A stretch of DNA of 64,000 nt from Arcanobacterium pinnipediorum (GTDB taxonomy: Bacteria; Actinomycetota; Actinomycetes; Actinomycetales; Actinomycetaceae). This document shows positions 16,335-24,471 of this stretch, in pieces; position 1 is the first letter of the stretch; the number at the start of each line of letters is the position of its first letter. The notes beneath the pieces were generated by a model that was not told the DNA's origin, did no database searches, and worked only from the letters and a program-made list of their open reading frames with translations. The translations under genes and the position numbers were made by a program. The stretch is from assembly GCF_023973165.1 (NCBI RefSeq), contig NZ_CP099547.1, positions 1,612,001-1,676,000 on the forward strand, written 5' to 3'.

Positions 16335-17402
16335 TTACTCAGGAAGTTTCGCCTCAAATAGTAGATCCAAGTATTGCCTATTGATGAACAACACATTCCG
16401 GCCCACCTTATGCCGCTCTAATACACCAAGCTCGACAAGTTTTTCAGCATGCTTGCCCGCGGTAGGACGACTGATATTCAGCTCCTGCGTCAAATCTGAG
16501 AACCGCAAATACGGCTTTAAAAACAACACATGAGCAAAATCGCGAGCCGGCATACCTCCGTCATGTAGCACGCGAATAGTATCTTCAATCTGGTTCCGAA
16601 TAGAATAAATAATATTGCTTGTCCACTGTGAGGTCACCGCAACAGCATCAAGCATAAACAGCACCCACGGAATCCATTCATTTTTCTGCGTCACGTTGTT
16701 CAACAAACGATAGTACTCATCCTTATGCTGAACAATATATCCGGAAAGATAGGTAATCGGCTGACGAAGCAAACCCTCATGAACCAAATAAAGCACGTTA
16801 AGAATTCTGCCAGTTCGCCCATTACCATCCGAAAATGGGTGAATCGCTTCAAACTGATAATGCAAGAGAGCCAGCTTAACTAGCGGATCCAACGACGTAT
16901 CATCATGAAGAAACGATTCCCACTTCGAAAGATGATCAAGAATCACATCTTTCCCTTCAGGCGGCGTATAGATACGTTCTTTCGTAGTCGGATTACCAAT
17001 ATATGTACCGGCGTTCGACCGAATATCCATCTCAAACCCAATAACTGTTGAACACACTAATTTAGCCGTATTGACTGCTAACGGGCGCTCGCGAATCACA
17101 TCGAATCCGCGATAGAGAGCGTGGGAATAACGAAGCGCCTCGCGCGTTGCCCCTGAAGGAGTCTCGATGCGATGGGCTGCGCGAAATAGTTCTTCATTCG
17201 TCGTCACGATATTTTCAATTTCATTCGATGCGCGCGCTTCTAGCAGCGGAATAGAATGAATGAGAATATCTGGATTAGGTATCAGTTCTGCTGCCGCATC
17301 GGCTCTCGCTAAATACCGAGCAGCCTTAACCAAGGCGCGAGCAACTTCTGCAGTTTCGATACCTTCAGGCGGTAGCGGTGGCAGGTTTTGAAAGGACTTC
17401 AT
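16335..17402 (-). CDS. Fic family protein with C-terminal winged helix
   Basis: A 355-residue Fic protein. The active-site motif HPFSDGNGRTGR is at residues 188-199, so catalytic His and the nucleotide-binding Gly/Arg residues are all present. The inhibitory helix motif SNEIEN ([S/T]xxxE[G/N]) lies at 59-64, N-terminal to the Fic core, as in class II autoinhibited Fic proteins. The C-terminal region (about 285-345) is a winged helix with SDLTQELNISRPTAGKHAEK as the recognition unit. Fic enzymes usually AMPylate proteins; the target is unknown. The wHTH plus flanking palindromes suggest it may bind its own promoter. Start ATG at 17402; the promoter region holds element copy 2. Confidence 0.88.
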   Translation of the reverse strand: MKSFQNLPPLPPEGIETAEVARALVKAARYLARADAAAELIPNPDILIHSIPLLEARASNEIENIVTTNEELFRAAHRIETPSGATREALRYSHALYRGFDVIRERPLAVNTAKLVCSTVIGFEMDIRSNAGTYIGNPTTKERIYTPPEGKDVILDHLSKWESFLHDDTSLDPLVKLALLHYQFEAIHPFSDGNGRTGRILNVLYLVHEGLLRQPITYLSGYIVQHKDEYYRLLNNVTQKNEWIPWVLFMLDAVAVTSQWTSNIIYSIRNQIEDTIRVLHDGGMPARDFAHVLFLKPYLRFSDLTQELNISRPTAGKHAEKLVELGVLERHKVGRNVLFINRQYLDLLFEAKLPE

Positions 17403-17440
17403 CGGATCAACACTCCTACTTTCAGATTAACCTACACAAA

Positions 17441-17506
17441 CCCATGTGTAAAAATTCCGCCCGATTTTTTACACGTTCTTCGGATATGTAAAAACCTTTT
17501 ACATAT
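17441..17506. repeat. Palindromic element, copy 2 (upstream of fic)
   Basis: This is a direct repeat of the element at 16241-16306, differing at five of 66 positions. Here the second palindrome is ATATGTAAAA / TTTTACATAT (10-bp arms, 3-base loop) and the first has a mismatch. It sits 39-104 bp before the fic start, in the promoter region, so copy 2 is the likely functional operator. It is immediately followed by a 19-bp tandem repeat. Confidence 0.85.
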
Positions 17507-17508
17507 TG

Positions 17509-17571
17509 TTTTCCGGTGCGCGTCTTATTTTCCGGTGCGCGTCTTATTTTCCGGTGCACGTCTTATTTTCC
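17509..17571. repeat. 19-bp tandem repeat, 3.3 copies
   Basis: The unit TTTTCCGGTGCGCGTCTTA is repeated at 17509-17527, 17528-17546 and 17547-17565 (one base change in the third), with a partial fourth copy to 17571. It abuts palindromic element copy 2, between the divergent fic and M48-like genes. There are no spacers, so it is not a CRISPR array. Confidence 0.92.
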
Positions 17572-17685
17572 AGCCCGCATTAGCCGTTCTTCGCATGCCG
17601 TTCTTCCCATGCCTTTTTTCATTCACAACCACCCAATCTGCCTATTTGCCTATCGTTACCCGGCAATCCATGACAGTATGAAAGA

Positions 17686-18585
17686 ATGAGTAGTTCTTTC
17701 CCTAGTTTTGCCAACCCGCTAATTGCCCGATATCGCCGTACCGGGCGATATTTCCTTGCGCTATCTTTGCTATTGACACTCTTTTTCACTGCAATGGCCA
17801 TCTTAGTATTAGTGCTGGCTAAGACTGATGAAACTATTCTTACCAGTGCTCTTGGTCTGTTATTCTTGCCAATCGTTTCACTCATCTTCCAACGCTATAA
17901 GCTCGCCGTCCAACGCATCGGCATAGCACCGGTTTCACCAACACAATTTCCGGAAGTCTACGAAATTACGAAACAAGTCTGCGCTGACGCAGGTTTAGCG
18001 AAGATTCCGCCTATTTTCGTCACCACCGATCCTGCAATTGATCCATGTATTCAAAGTCCCGGAACACGCCCGATTATTCTTATTGGCATGGATTTCCTAT
18101 CCGGTTGCCGAGAGAATAACACCCCGCATGCGTTGCGGTTTATGATCGCGCACCAGGTTGCACATTTTGTTTATAAACATAATTCTCCAGCGTGGATCAT
18201 GGGCTGTTCGGCGGTTATTGCTACTCCAATTCTCAACACTTTCTTCCGCAAACATTGTGAGTTCAGCGCCGATGCATGGGCTGGTTTATACGCCCCAGAA
18301 GGTAGTGCGCTAGCGATGAGTCTTTGCGTTGCCGGTAAAGACAACTATTTGTTTATTAACACCCAAGACTTAGCGTCATTCCGTCGTCGTTCTCGGCGTG
18401 GATTGTTCGCTATTATTGCCTACTACAGCGCATTGAAAGTTTCGGTTATTGAACGTACGAAGCGCCTTCATTCCGATAACCTGCTAATCCCGGTTGCTCC
18501 ATTGACAGACCATTCTGAGTTGCTCCCGAAGGATTTATTGGCGACGTGGCAAACCCAGTACATTGATGGTTTCGCAACCAAGTAG
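17686..18585 (+). CDS. M48-like membrane protein with a degenerate HExxH (HQVAH)
   Basis: A 299-residue protein with two hydrophobic spans at about 22-68 followed by an M48 (HtpX/Ste24-like) metallopeptidase-type domain. Where the zinc-binding catalytic motif HExxH is expected, residues 156-160 read HQVAH (codon CAG at the second position), so the general-base Glu is replaced by Gln. Both His ligands remain, as does the third-ligand motif ExxxD (CEFSADAWAGLY, Glu192). The protein is thus likely catalytically dead or impaired but could still bind metal. It is monocistronic and ends at a long hairpin shared with the convergent LRR gene. Function as a pseudo-protease is inference. Confidence 0.75.
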   Translation: MSSSFPSFANPLIARYRRTGRYFLALSLLLTLFFTAMAILVLVLAKTDETILTSALGLLFLPIVSLIFQRYKLAVQRIGIAPVSPTQFPEVYEITKQVCADAGLAKIPPIFVTTDPAIDPCIQSPGTRPIILIGMDFLSGCRENNTPHALRFMIAHQVAHFVYKHNSPAWIMGCSAVIATPILNTFFRKHCEFSADAWAGLYAPEGSALAMSLCVAGKDNYLFINTQDLASFRRRSRRGLFAIIAYYSALKVSVIERTKRLHSDNLLIPVAPLTDHSELLPKDLLATWQTQYIDGFATK

Positions 18586-18624
18586 TGCGGTTTTATCGAC
18601 GCTAACCCGCCAATGGCAATGAGT

Positions 18625-18668
18625 AGGGGCTGGTTGTTGAACAATAGTGCGTTCAACAACCAGCCCCT
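18625..18668. terminator. Bidirectional terminator hairpin
   Basis: AGGGGCTGGTTGTTGAAC pairs perfectly with GTTCAACAACCAGCCCCT around an 8-base loop, an 18-bp stem. It lies between the convergent M48-like and LRR surface-protein genes and can act for both. Confidence 0.8.
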
Positions 18669-18713
18669 CATCATATTTTCGCATTGAGGCTTCGGATTCG
18701 TTAGGTCTTGAGG

Positions 18714-21700
18714 TTAGTTCGTGCGCCGGTATGCGCGATAGCCAATAACTCCTCCGCCCGCAAGTAGTAACGCGAGTGCTACCCAGCCTAGTGCACCAAC
18801 ACCCACTCCAGTACGAGCGAGGTTCGACGTCGATTCAGTTACCTGCTGGTGTGTCCCGGCAGGTTGTTTGTGACTTGGCTGTTCCATACCGCCAGGTTGC
18901 TTAGCACCACCGGACTGCTTAGCGCCACTCGTATTGCCAGGCTGCTCAGTACCACCGGGCTGCTGAGTATCACCGGGCGTTTCGGTATCCGAATCCCCTG
19001 GAGTCTGCGGTTCGCCCGGAACCTTCTTCCCCAACACGTGTAGTGCCGGTAGCGCAGCTAAGACGATAGAACCGCGGCCAGTTGGATTTCCGGCTCGATC
19101 TGCACCCGCAATCATGAGCATTCCAGCATAGTCATTAAACCCATTGACCACACCGACTGCACGCCCCAAGCGGTCTGCATTGCCGTTGATTTCTACCTTG
19201 TACGCAGGGTCAATCTGTGCTAGATCGACGCTACCTCCCAGCGCATTGCCTGTTTCAGTAGCCGGCTGGATTAACGGGTTATCAACGCTACCTGTCAATA
19301 CTGAGGTGTCAAAAGCAACCACGCGCGCAGCTTCAGAAGAACCCAAAATAATTGTTCCGCTCTTCCCCTCTCGCGCTGGCACGCCAGACATGCCGTAACC
19401 CAAATAACCAGATGGTCGTGAATCGGTGATCCACCAGCCACGGCTACCATTGCTATCTGTGATCGGGAGGCGAGCTGCCGGATCAATCGTGACCGTATTA
19501 TGCTCCTTAGCTCCCAACACAACAGCTACTGCACCGTTTCCATGCGTTGGATTGGCAGCAATCATGACATCGGCAAAACCGTCGTCGTTAATGTCGCCAA
19601 GTGGTGCAACTGCAATACCCAAGCGGTCTCCGCCGCGAAGTGGGCCTTGGATAGCAAAACCGTCAAAATCGTCAAAGACGTTGACTGTACCGCGCGCTTT
19701 TCCGGAAACAACCCACGCCATACCCGTCTTTGGCGCCTGGGCATTCGTAGCAGTGGCATAATAGCCACCTACAAGGAAATCATCGACGCCATCGCCGTCA
19801 ACATCGCCTGCTTGGGTCACGTTGAACACCGGCATATCCGTATTCCCCACGATTCGGGTGAGCACCCGATCCGAGTCTTGTAAGGTCACCGGCGCGTTCG
19901 ACGTCGATCCGGCAATGATTGTTACTTCGCCGCGCTTGTCTTTTCCACCTGCTTGGGAGACGACGGCGAGGTCGCCAAGACTATCACCATTGACGTCACC
20001 TGCGGCAGTTACGATCCATCCGGCACCGATTTTCGCTACCGATGAGGAGATTTCAAATCCCTTATCGGCCAACTGATCGAGATGGATCGGTTCGGTTGAC
20101 TCAGTTCCAAAGACGACGTAGCCGCGGTCAGCTTTATGGCTAGAAATACCGATATCTGCCTTTCCGTCACCATTAACATCGCCCACACACGCTACATTGA
20201 ATCCGGTTAAAGAACCTGGAGTTGGGCCATAGATTTTCAACGCCCCAGTTGCTGGATCGTCAAGATCGCCTGCCGGTGAACCATTGGGAAGAACGTAGGC
20301 TACGCCAACCATACCGGTTGCTTTTTCTTCATGCGCCCACGCTCCCACAATAATATCTTCTTTGCCATCTCCGGTAACATCACAAGAATGCTGAGCAATG
20401 GCCGAACCGGTTGCAGCGCCCGGTGCACCATACCACTGTGCAAGACCTCCCTGCGGAATTGCCGGAGCCGGAATATCTGCTGGCGCTTCGGGTTGTTCTG
20501 GCTTCGCAGGCGCCACGTTTTCCTGGACGTTAATCAGTCCATGTGGCTCATTCGGGTCAGCTCCGGGTGCTGGTGGCTGGAATTGCAGCGATTCGAGTTC
20601 GTGTGCGTTAGTGATCGGGTTTTGGGAAATATCTACCCGATACGGCTTCGTGAGATTCTTCAGTGGTGAAACATCAGTGATCTGGTTTTCGCGTACCGAT
20701 ACAGTGCGAAGTTGGCTGAGCGCTGTCAGCTCAGCAATTGACGAGATTTCGTTGGTGCCGAGCTCGAGATTATCTAACGCGGTGAGGTTTTCGATGCCTG
20801 CTAGAGACGTAATTTTGTTGTGGTGAGCACGCAAATCACCCAACTTCACTAATTGTTCAAGCGGCGTTAGCGACGTGATCTCGTTTTGTGCCACGTTAAG
20901 AAAAGTCAATGACGAATAGCCCGCGAGTGCAGAGATATCGGTGAGGTTATTCTTCAGCAGTGACAGATGCGTTAAGTTCGGGAATTGCCCCATGCCCTCA
21001 ACAGAGGTGATCTCATTGTTAGCCAGATAGAGTTCTTTAAGGGCTGGTAGCGCGGTGAGTTTAGATAAATCTCGAACCTGGGTTTTATCCACTCGCAATA
21101 CTTCCAACTTGGGAAGATTGTTCAATGGACTCAAATCAGATACGTGTGTTTGGCTCAAATCGAGAACTTTCAGATTCTGTGCCAATTCCAAGCCTTCTAG
21201 GCTATCGATATCACGTCCAACACAGTGTAGCTCAGTTAGCTGTGCGACATGTTCAGCGGTCACGACGCCGTTTTCCCCGATCCGATGCTCTGGCACCAGT
21301 CGAATACATGAGCGCAGTATGCGATCCTTAACTGGCGATGCGCTATGGTCTCCATCGGGCTGTGCTGGCGGGAAAGGTAGCGGTGAAGGCTGATCCGGTT
21401 GTTCATTTTCCGGCTCGTCAGGTGTCACATCCTGTGGTTTTTCTGCCTTGGGCTTGACCGTAACGTTTAGGTTTCCATTAAAGAGCAACGTGGCCCTAAA
21501 CGACGCCGTGTACGTGCCTTCGGTTTCGAAAGTTGCTCCTGGTTCATAAGGATGGGATTGTTTGCTCGGGGTAACTACACTGCCATCTTGAGCCTTAATT
21601 ACTGGGACTGGGTCTCCAACGTAACGAATGAGGTCAGGTTTTTGCAGTTTCGCGTCAATCTTTGCAGTTAGATCTTTCAGCGCAGAAAGGTCATACACGT

Positions 21701-22166
21701 AGTTCTTCCGCAGGTCCAGTTTCTTCAGATTCGTCAACGCCGCAAGCGCGCTGACGTCTTCGATCTTGTTATCATTAAGCGAAAGCGTGGTGAGCTTCGT
21801 TAGTTTACCTAAGTCCGAAACATCGCTCAGCTGCGCCTGGAACAGACTCAGCGAAGCTAATTGCGGTAGCGCTTCCAAACCTGCAAGAGATTTGATCTCC
21901 ACTTTCTGCAAATCAACAGACGCTAGCTTCGGATAGTTACCTAAAAATGTCAGATCATCAAATTTTCCGCCGTCAAAACGGCACTGTAGCTGGGTGATAT
22001 CCTGCTCGGCAACTCCATCCTCGCGCGCTTGATCGGCAATACATCCAGCCAATGTTGCTTGCGGGTTTTCATTCGCAAATGCTGGCGGAGCACCAATCCC
22101 CAGAGATATCACGCTCAATGCAGATACGAAACTAACCATACGACGTCGTCGTAGATGATTACTCAT
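18714..22166 (-). CDS. Iron-box-controlled LRR / FG-GAP surface protein with LARTG anchor
   Basis: A 1150-residue cell-wall protein. Signal peptide 1-31 (ends AFA). There are two blocks of internalin-type 22-residue leucine-rich repeats (about 65-165 and 305-510; pattern LxxLxxLxxLxLxxNxIxDIxxL), each preceded by a cysteine-bearing cap (CIADQAREDG..LQC; CIRLVP..LHC). A PKD/Ig-like piece lies between them (about 195-240). A beta-propeller of FG-GAP repeats follows (about 580-1040) with Ca-binding loops DVTGDGKED, DVNGDGKAD, DVDGDGVDD and DINDDGFAD. A Pro/Gly/Gln-rich stalk and the sorting signal LARTG-hydrophobic-RAYRRTN end it. GGGAGA precedes the ATG. A DtxR box lies about 170 bp upstream. 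Likely an adhesin or ligand-capture protein induced by low iron. Confidence 0.85.
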   Translation of the reverse strand: MSNHLRRRRMVSFVSALSVISLGIGAPPAFANENPQATLAGCIADQAREDGVAEQDITQLQCRFDGGKFDDLTFLGNYPKLASVDLQKVEIKSLAGLEALPQLASLSLFQAQLSDVSDLGKLTKLTTLSLNDNKIEDVSALAALTNLKKLDLRKNYVYDLSALKDLTAKIDAKLQKPDLIRYVGDPVPVIKAQDGSVVTPSKQSHPYEPGATFETEGTYTASFRATLLFNGNLNVTVKPKAEKPQDVTPDEPENEQPDQPSPLPFPPAQPDGDHSASPVKDRILRSCIRLVPEHRIGENGVVTAEHVAQLTELHCVGRDIDSLEGLELAQNLKVLDLSQTHVSDLSPLNNLPKLEVLRVDKTQVRDLSKLTALPALKELYLANNEITSVEGMGQFPNLTHLSLLKNNLTDISALAGYSSLTFLNVAQNEITSLTPLEQLVKLGDLRAHHNKITSLAGIENLTALDNLELGTNEISSIAELTALSQLRTVSVRENQITDVSPLKNLTKPYRVDISQNPITNAHELESLQFQPPAPGADPNEPHGLINVQENVAPAKPEQPEAPADIPAPAIPQGGLAQWYGAPGAATGSAIAQHSCDVTGDGKEDIIVGAWAHEEKATGMVGVAYVLPNGSPAGDLDDPATGALKIYGPTPGSLTGFNVACVGDVNGDGKADIGISSHKADRGYVVFGTESTEPIHLDQLADKGFEISSSVAKIGAGWIVTAAGDVNGDSLGDLAVVSQAGGKDKRGEVTIIAGSTSNAPVTLQDSDRVLTRIVGNTDMPVFNVTQAGDVDGDGVDDFLVGGYYATATNAQAPKTGMAWVVSGKARGTVNVFDDFDGFAIQGPLRGGDRLGIAVAPLGDINDDGFADVMIAANPTHGNGAVAVVLGAKEHNTVTIDPAARLPITDSNGSRGWWITDSRPSGYLGYGMSGVPAREGKSGTIILGSSEAARVVAFDTSVLTGSVDNPLIQPATETGNALGGSVDLAQIDPAYKVEINGNADRLGRAVGVVNGFNDYAGMLMIAGADRAGNPTGRGSIVLAALPALHVLGKKVPGEPQTPGDSDTETPGDTQQPGGTEQPGNTSGAKQSGGAKQPGGMEQPSHKQPAGTHQQVTESTSNLARTGVGVGALGWVALALLLAGGGVIGYRAYRRTN

Positions 22167-22337
22167 TTTTCTCCCTGTACACTAATAAAAGACCACGCGG
22201 TCTGTTCTTTTCTTCAGCTAAGAACGTTAGATGCAGTTCTGCCTCACCGTCGCTGGTCACCGTGGGAGTCTAGGTGCAAGCTAGGCTCCCACAGCTTCAT
22301 CCGCGTCAGTGAAAACAGAGTCACTACCTAAAACTTA

Positions 22338-22356
22338 TTAGGTAAGGCTCACCTAA
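22338..22356 (-). promoter_or_regulatory. DtxR/IdeR iron box of the LRR surface-protein gene
   Basis: TTAGGTAAGGCTCACCTAA matches the DtxR/IdeR consensus at 16 of 19 positions (17 if the central C/G is allowed) and keeps both AGGT..ACCT half-sites. It lies 172 bp before the start codon, next to -10-like sequence on the minus strand. It is the second such site in this window, again in front of a sortase-anchored protein. Confidence 0.8.
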
Positions 22357-22505
22357 GTTCTACATATGTACAGTATTAGAAATTGCGTATTTTGAAAAGC
22401 CGAACTTTGCGAAAATACGCTCATCGAGACGAGTGCCACGCCATGTCTACATCAATGAACCTAGCTAGCATCCCCACTCCTCACATACTTCCATTACCAA
22501 ACCAC

Positions 22506-22541
22506 GTTGGCGCGCCACCAACAAGAAGGTGACGCGCCAAC
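22506..22541 (-). terminator. Terminator of the NSS transporter operon
   Basis: GTTGGCGCGCCACC pairs with GGTGACGCGCCAAC (one mismatch) around an 8-base loop, 34 bp past the stop of the small subunit. Confidence 0.7.
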
Positions 22542-22574
22542 AAGAAGCAATAAAACATTAACCTCGCTGCGAGA

Positions 22575-22706
22575 TTACTGCGAAGATGTGCCAAGATCTC
22601 CTGAAGTTTCATCATCGTGAGTAGACATAAGCCTAATTCCCACGGCCAAGCCTCCCCCAACGATAGCCAAATAGACCACCATCATAATAACTGCCGATGT
22701 CGTCAT
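22575..22706 (-). CDS. Small subunit (MetS-like) of a methionine/alanine-type NSS transporter
   Basis: A 43-residue protein starting MTTSAVIMMVVYLAIVGGGL: one membrane helix followed by a short polar tail. This matches the MetS-type small subunit that accompanies NSS-family transporters in actinobacteria (MetPS of Corynebacterium is the known example). It starts two bases after the stop of the large transporter gene, with GGAAGGGG as Shine-Dalgarno, so the two are co-translated. The partner's identity as a methionine/alanine importer is inferred from this pairing. Confidence 0.82.
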   Translation of the reverse strand: MTTSAVIMMVVYLAIVGGGLAVGIRLMSTHDDETSGDLGTSSQ

Positions 22707-22708
22707 GA

Positions 22709-24313
22709 TCATTCCCCTTCCTTACCATGCTGAGCTACCTCAGCGTCAAAATCATGTGTTCTGCCTGCATCCATCTGTGCAGTTTTCTTTAGATCGAAGG
22801 CAAACTCAGCAGGTGCTTCAAACTGAGTACCTTGCGCCCAAGGCAACCGACTCAAAATAAATGAGCCCACCCAGATCACTACAGCTAGACCCCAGCCATA
22901 AACTAGTAGCTGCGTGGCGGTATAGCCTCCGTAAGGGTTAATTAGCAATTCGCGAGTATCACCCACCAACGTCACGGCCAACACAATTGGAGTTACTACG
23001 CCAACAGCGCCAACCCACCAACCGCGAGTGCGAATCGTGGAGATAGCATCGAGATGACGCGAGAGAACTGGGAACATCCGCAGCCCCCAACCAACAATGA
23101 CGAGCGTAACTAGAGCGATTGCCACAATGCCGAAAACGTTGATGAACTTATCCATGATGTCGAGGGTGCCCAGACCCGTCGTCGTTGGGAATAAAGCTAC
23201 TGATACAAGCGCTGCAAAACCACCAACCAGAATTACTGCCTTGCGACGAGCCCAGCCGAACTTATCCATCGCAGCCGAAATCGGAACTTCAATCACAGAA
23301 AACATTGAGGTAAAGCCCGCTAAGAAAAGCGAACCAAAGAACAACACACCAAACAGTGCTCCACCTGGCATCAAGGAGATGATCTTCGGGAAGGCAATGA
23401 AAGCCAAACCGATACCCGAAGATACCACTTCACCAACTTCTTGACCAGAGCTCATCGCCATGTATCCCAATACTGAAAAAACACCGATGCCGGCCAACAC
23501 TTCGAACGAAGAATTTGCGAAACCAACAGTCCAAGCGGTTGTCGTCACGTCAGTACGGCGCTTCAAATACGATGCCTGAGTGAGCATAATGCCAAAACCG
23601 ACTGCTAGCGAATAGAAAATCTGACCATATCCTGCCATCCATACCGATGGCTTTAACAACGCAGACCAATCTGGGGCAAAGAATGTATTAAGACCTTGAG
23701 CTGCTCCCGGTAAGAATACCGCGCGCACTGTAATTGCTAAGAATAAAACAATCAGTAGCGGAACAGCTATTTTAGAAACCTTGCCAACCCCATGCTCGAC
23801 GCCTTTTGACATCACGAACAACAAAACCAGCCAAATACCTCCCAAAACCAGCGTTAAACCCGGAAGATAGCCGCCAGTAAAAACTGAGGAGCCGTCGAGT
23901 TGGAGGAATTCGTTGAGGAAGAAAGCCTCGGGATCATCGCCCCACGCTAAGGTGATCGAATAGTAGGTGTAGTAACCAGCCCAAGCCAAAATAGCCATGT
24001 AGTACACCGAGATGAAGAAGGTCACGAGTGTTTGGACCCAACCTAGGACTTCGGTGTGTTTGGAGATGCGACGAAAAGCTAAGGGTGGAGCGCCACGGAA
24101 CCGGTGACCGATTGCGTAGTCGAAGAAGAGCATCGAAATACCACCGGTGACCAATGCGATGACGTATGGAATGAGGAATGCTCCCCCTCCGTTTTCGTAT
24201 GCGATATACGGAAAACGCCAAATGTTTCCCAGGCCGATGGCAGAGCCAATTGCAGCAGCAAGAAATACTGTGCGAGACGACCAGACTTCTCTCGTCTTTG
24301 TTGTACTAGACAT
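22709..24313 (-). CDS. NSS family sodium-dependent amino acid transporter
   Basis: A 534-residue neurotransmitter:sodium symporter (LeuT/MhsT-type) with about 11-12 membrane spans. The family signature is at the N-terminus: AAIGSAIGLGNIWRFPYIAYENGGGAF, with the unwound TM1 Gly residues and the N/W/R motif, in pieces across residues 20-46. Such proteins import amino acids with Na+. The MetS-like small protein directly downstream suggests methionine or alanine as substrate. GAAGGTG precedes the ATG. The upstream 200 bp contain a terminator-like hairpin and an inverted repeat, which may control expression. Confidence 0.9.
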   Translation of the reverse strand: MSSTTKTREVWSSRTVFLAAAIGSAIGLGNIWRFPYIAYENGGGAFLIPYVIALVTGGISMLFFDYAIGHRFRGAPPLAFRRISKHTEVLGWVQTLVTFFISVYYMAILAWAGYYTYYSITLAWGDDPEAFFLNEFLQLDGSSVFTGGYLPGLTLVLGGIWLVLLFVMSKGVEHGVGKVSKIAVPLLIVLFLAITVRAVFLPGAAQGLNTFFAPDWSALLKPSVWMAGYGQIFYSLAVGFGIMLTQASYLKRRTDVTTTAWTVGFANSSFEVLAGIGVFSVLGYMAMSSGQEVGEVVSSGIGLAFIAFPKIISLMPGGALFGVLFFGSLFLAGFTSMFSVIEVPISAAMDKFGWARRKAVILVGGFAALVSVALFPTTTGLGTLDIMDKFINVFGIVAIALVTLVIVGWGLRMFPVLSRHLDAISTIRTRGWWVGAVGVVTPIVLAVTLVGDTRELLINPYGGYTATQLLVYGWGLAVVIWVGSFILSRLPWAQGTQFEAPAEFAFDLKKTAQMDAGRTHDFDAEVAQHGKEGE

Positions 24314-24365
24314 AAGGGTACACCTTCAGTATTGATGGGTTTTATCGGATGTCGATATGAAAAAA

Positions 24366-24438
24366 CCCCGGACGTGGTTTGTGTCTCGGGGTGGGTGTGC
24401 AGTACTGCGGATGGCGGCTACTCTAGCCTGCACACCCG
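24366..24438 (-). promoter_or_regulatory. Structured leader or terminator upstream of the NSS operon
   Basis: Read on the minus strand, a hairpin with arms GGGTGTGCAG/CTGCACACCC (24438-24393, with an inner GGCTA-GAG-TAGCC stem) is followed immediately by ACCCCG...CGGGGT and six T residues (to 24360), a canonical intrinsic terminator 47 bp before the transporter ATG. This could be an attenuator or riboswitch-type leader. Alternatively it is simply the terminator of the upstream CPBP gene with an NSS promoter behind it. No known riboswitch class was recognised. Confidence 0.5.
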
Positions 24439-24471
24439 CTAATAATCTCTAAACCGGTACCTAACACGTCA

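Larger units (their letters stand above)
22167..22574. other. Intergenic region: leader hairpin, iron box, terminator
   Basis: No gene was found. In order it holds the 5' leader of the LRR protein with a hairpin of GTGGGAGTCTAG/CTAGGCTCCCAC at about 22262-22290, the DtxR box at 22338-22356 with A/T-rich promoter sequence beyond it, unassigned sequence 22380-22500, and the terminator of the NSS operon at 22506-22541. Confidence 0.7.

Noticed and set aside
17509..17571. CRISPR array
   Set aside because: The 19-bp units are directly adjacent with no unique spacers, and there are no cas genes in the window.
11000..18600. Prophage or integrative element
   Set aside because: No integrase, transposase, structural phage gene or clear attachment site was found; only a loose accessory cluster is supported.
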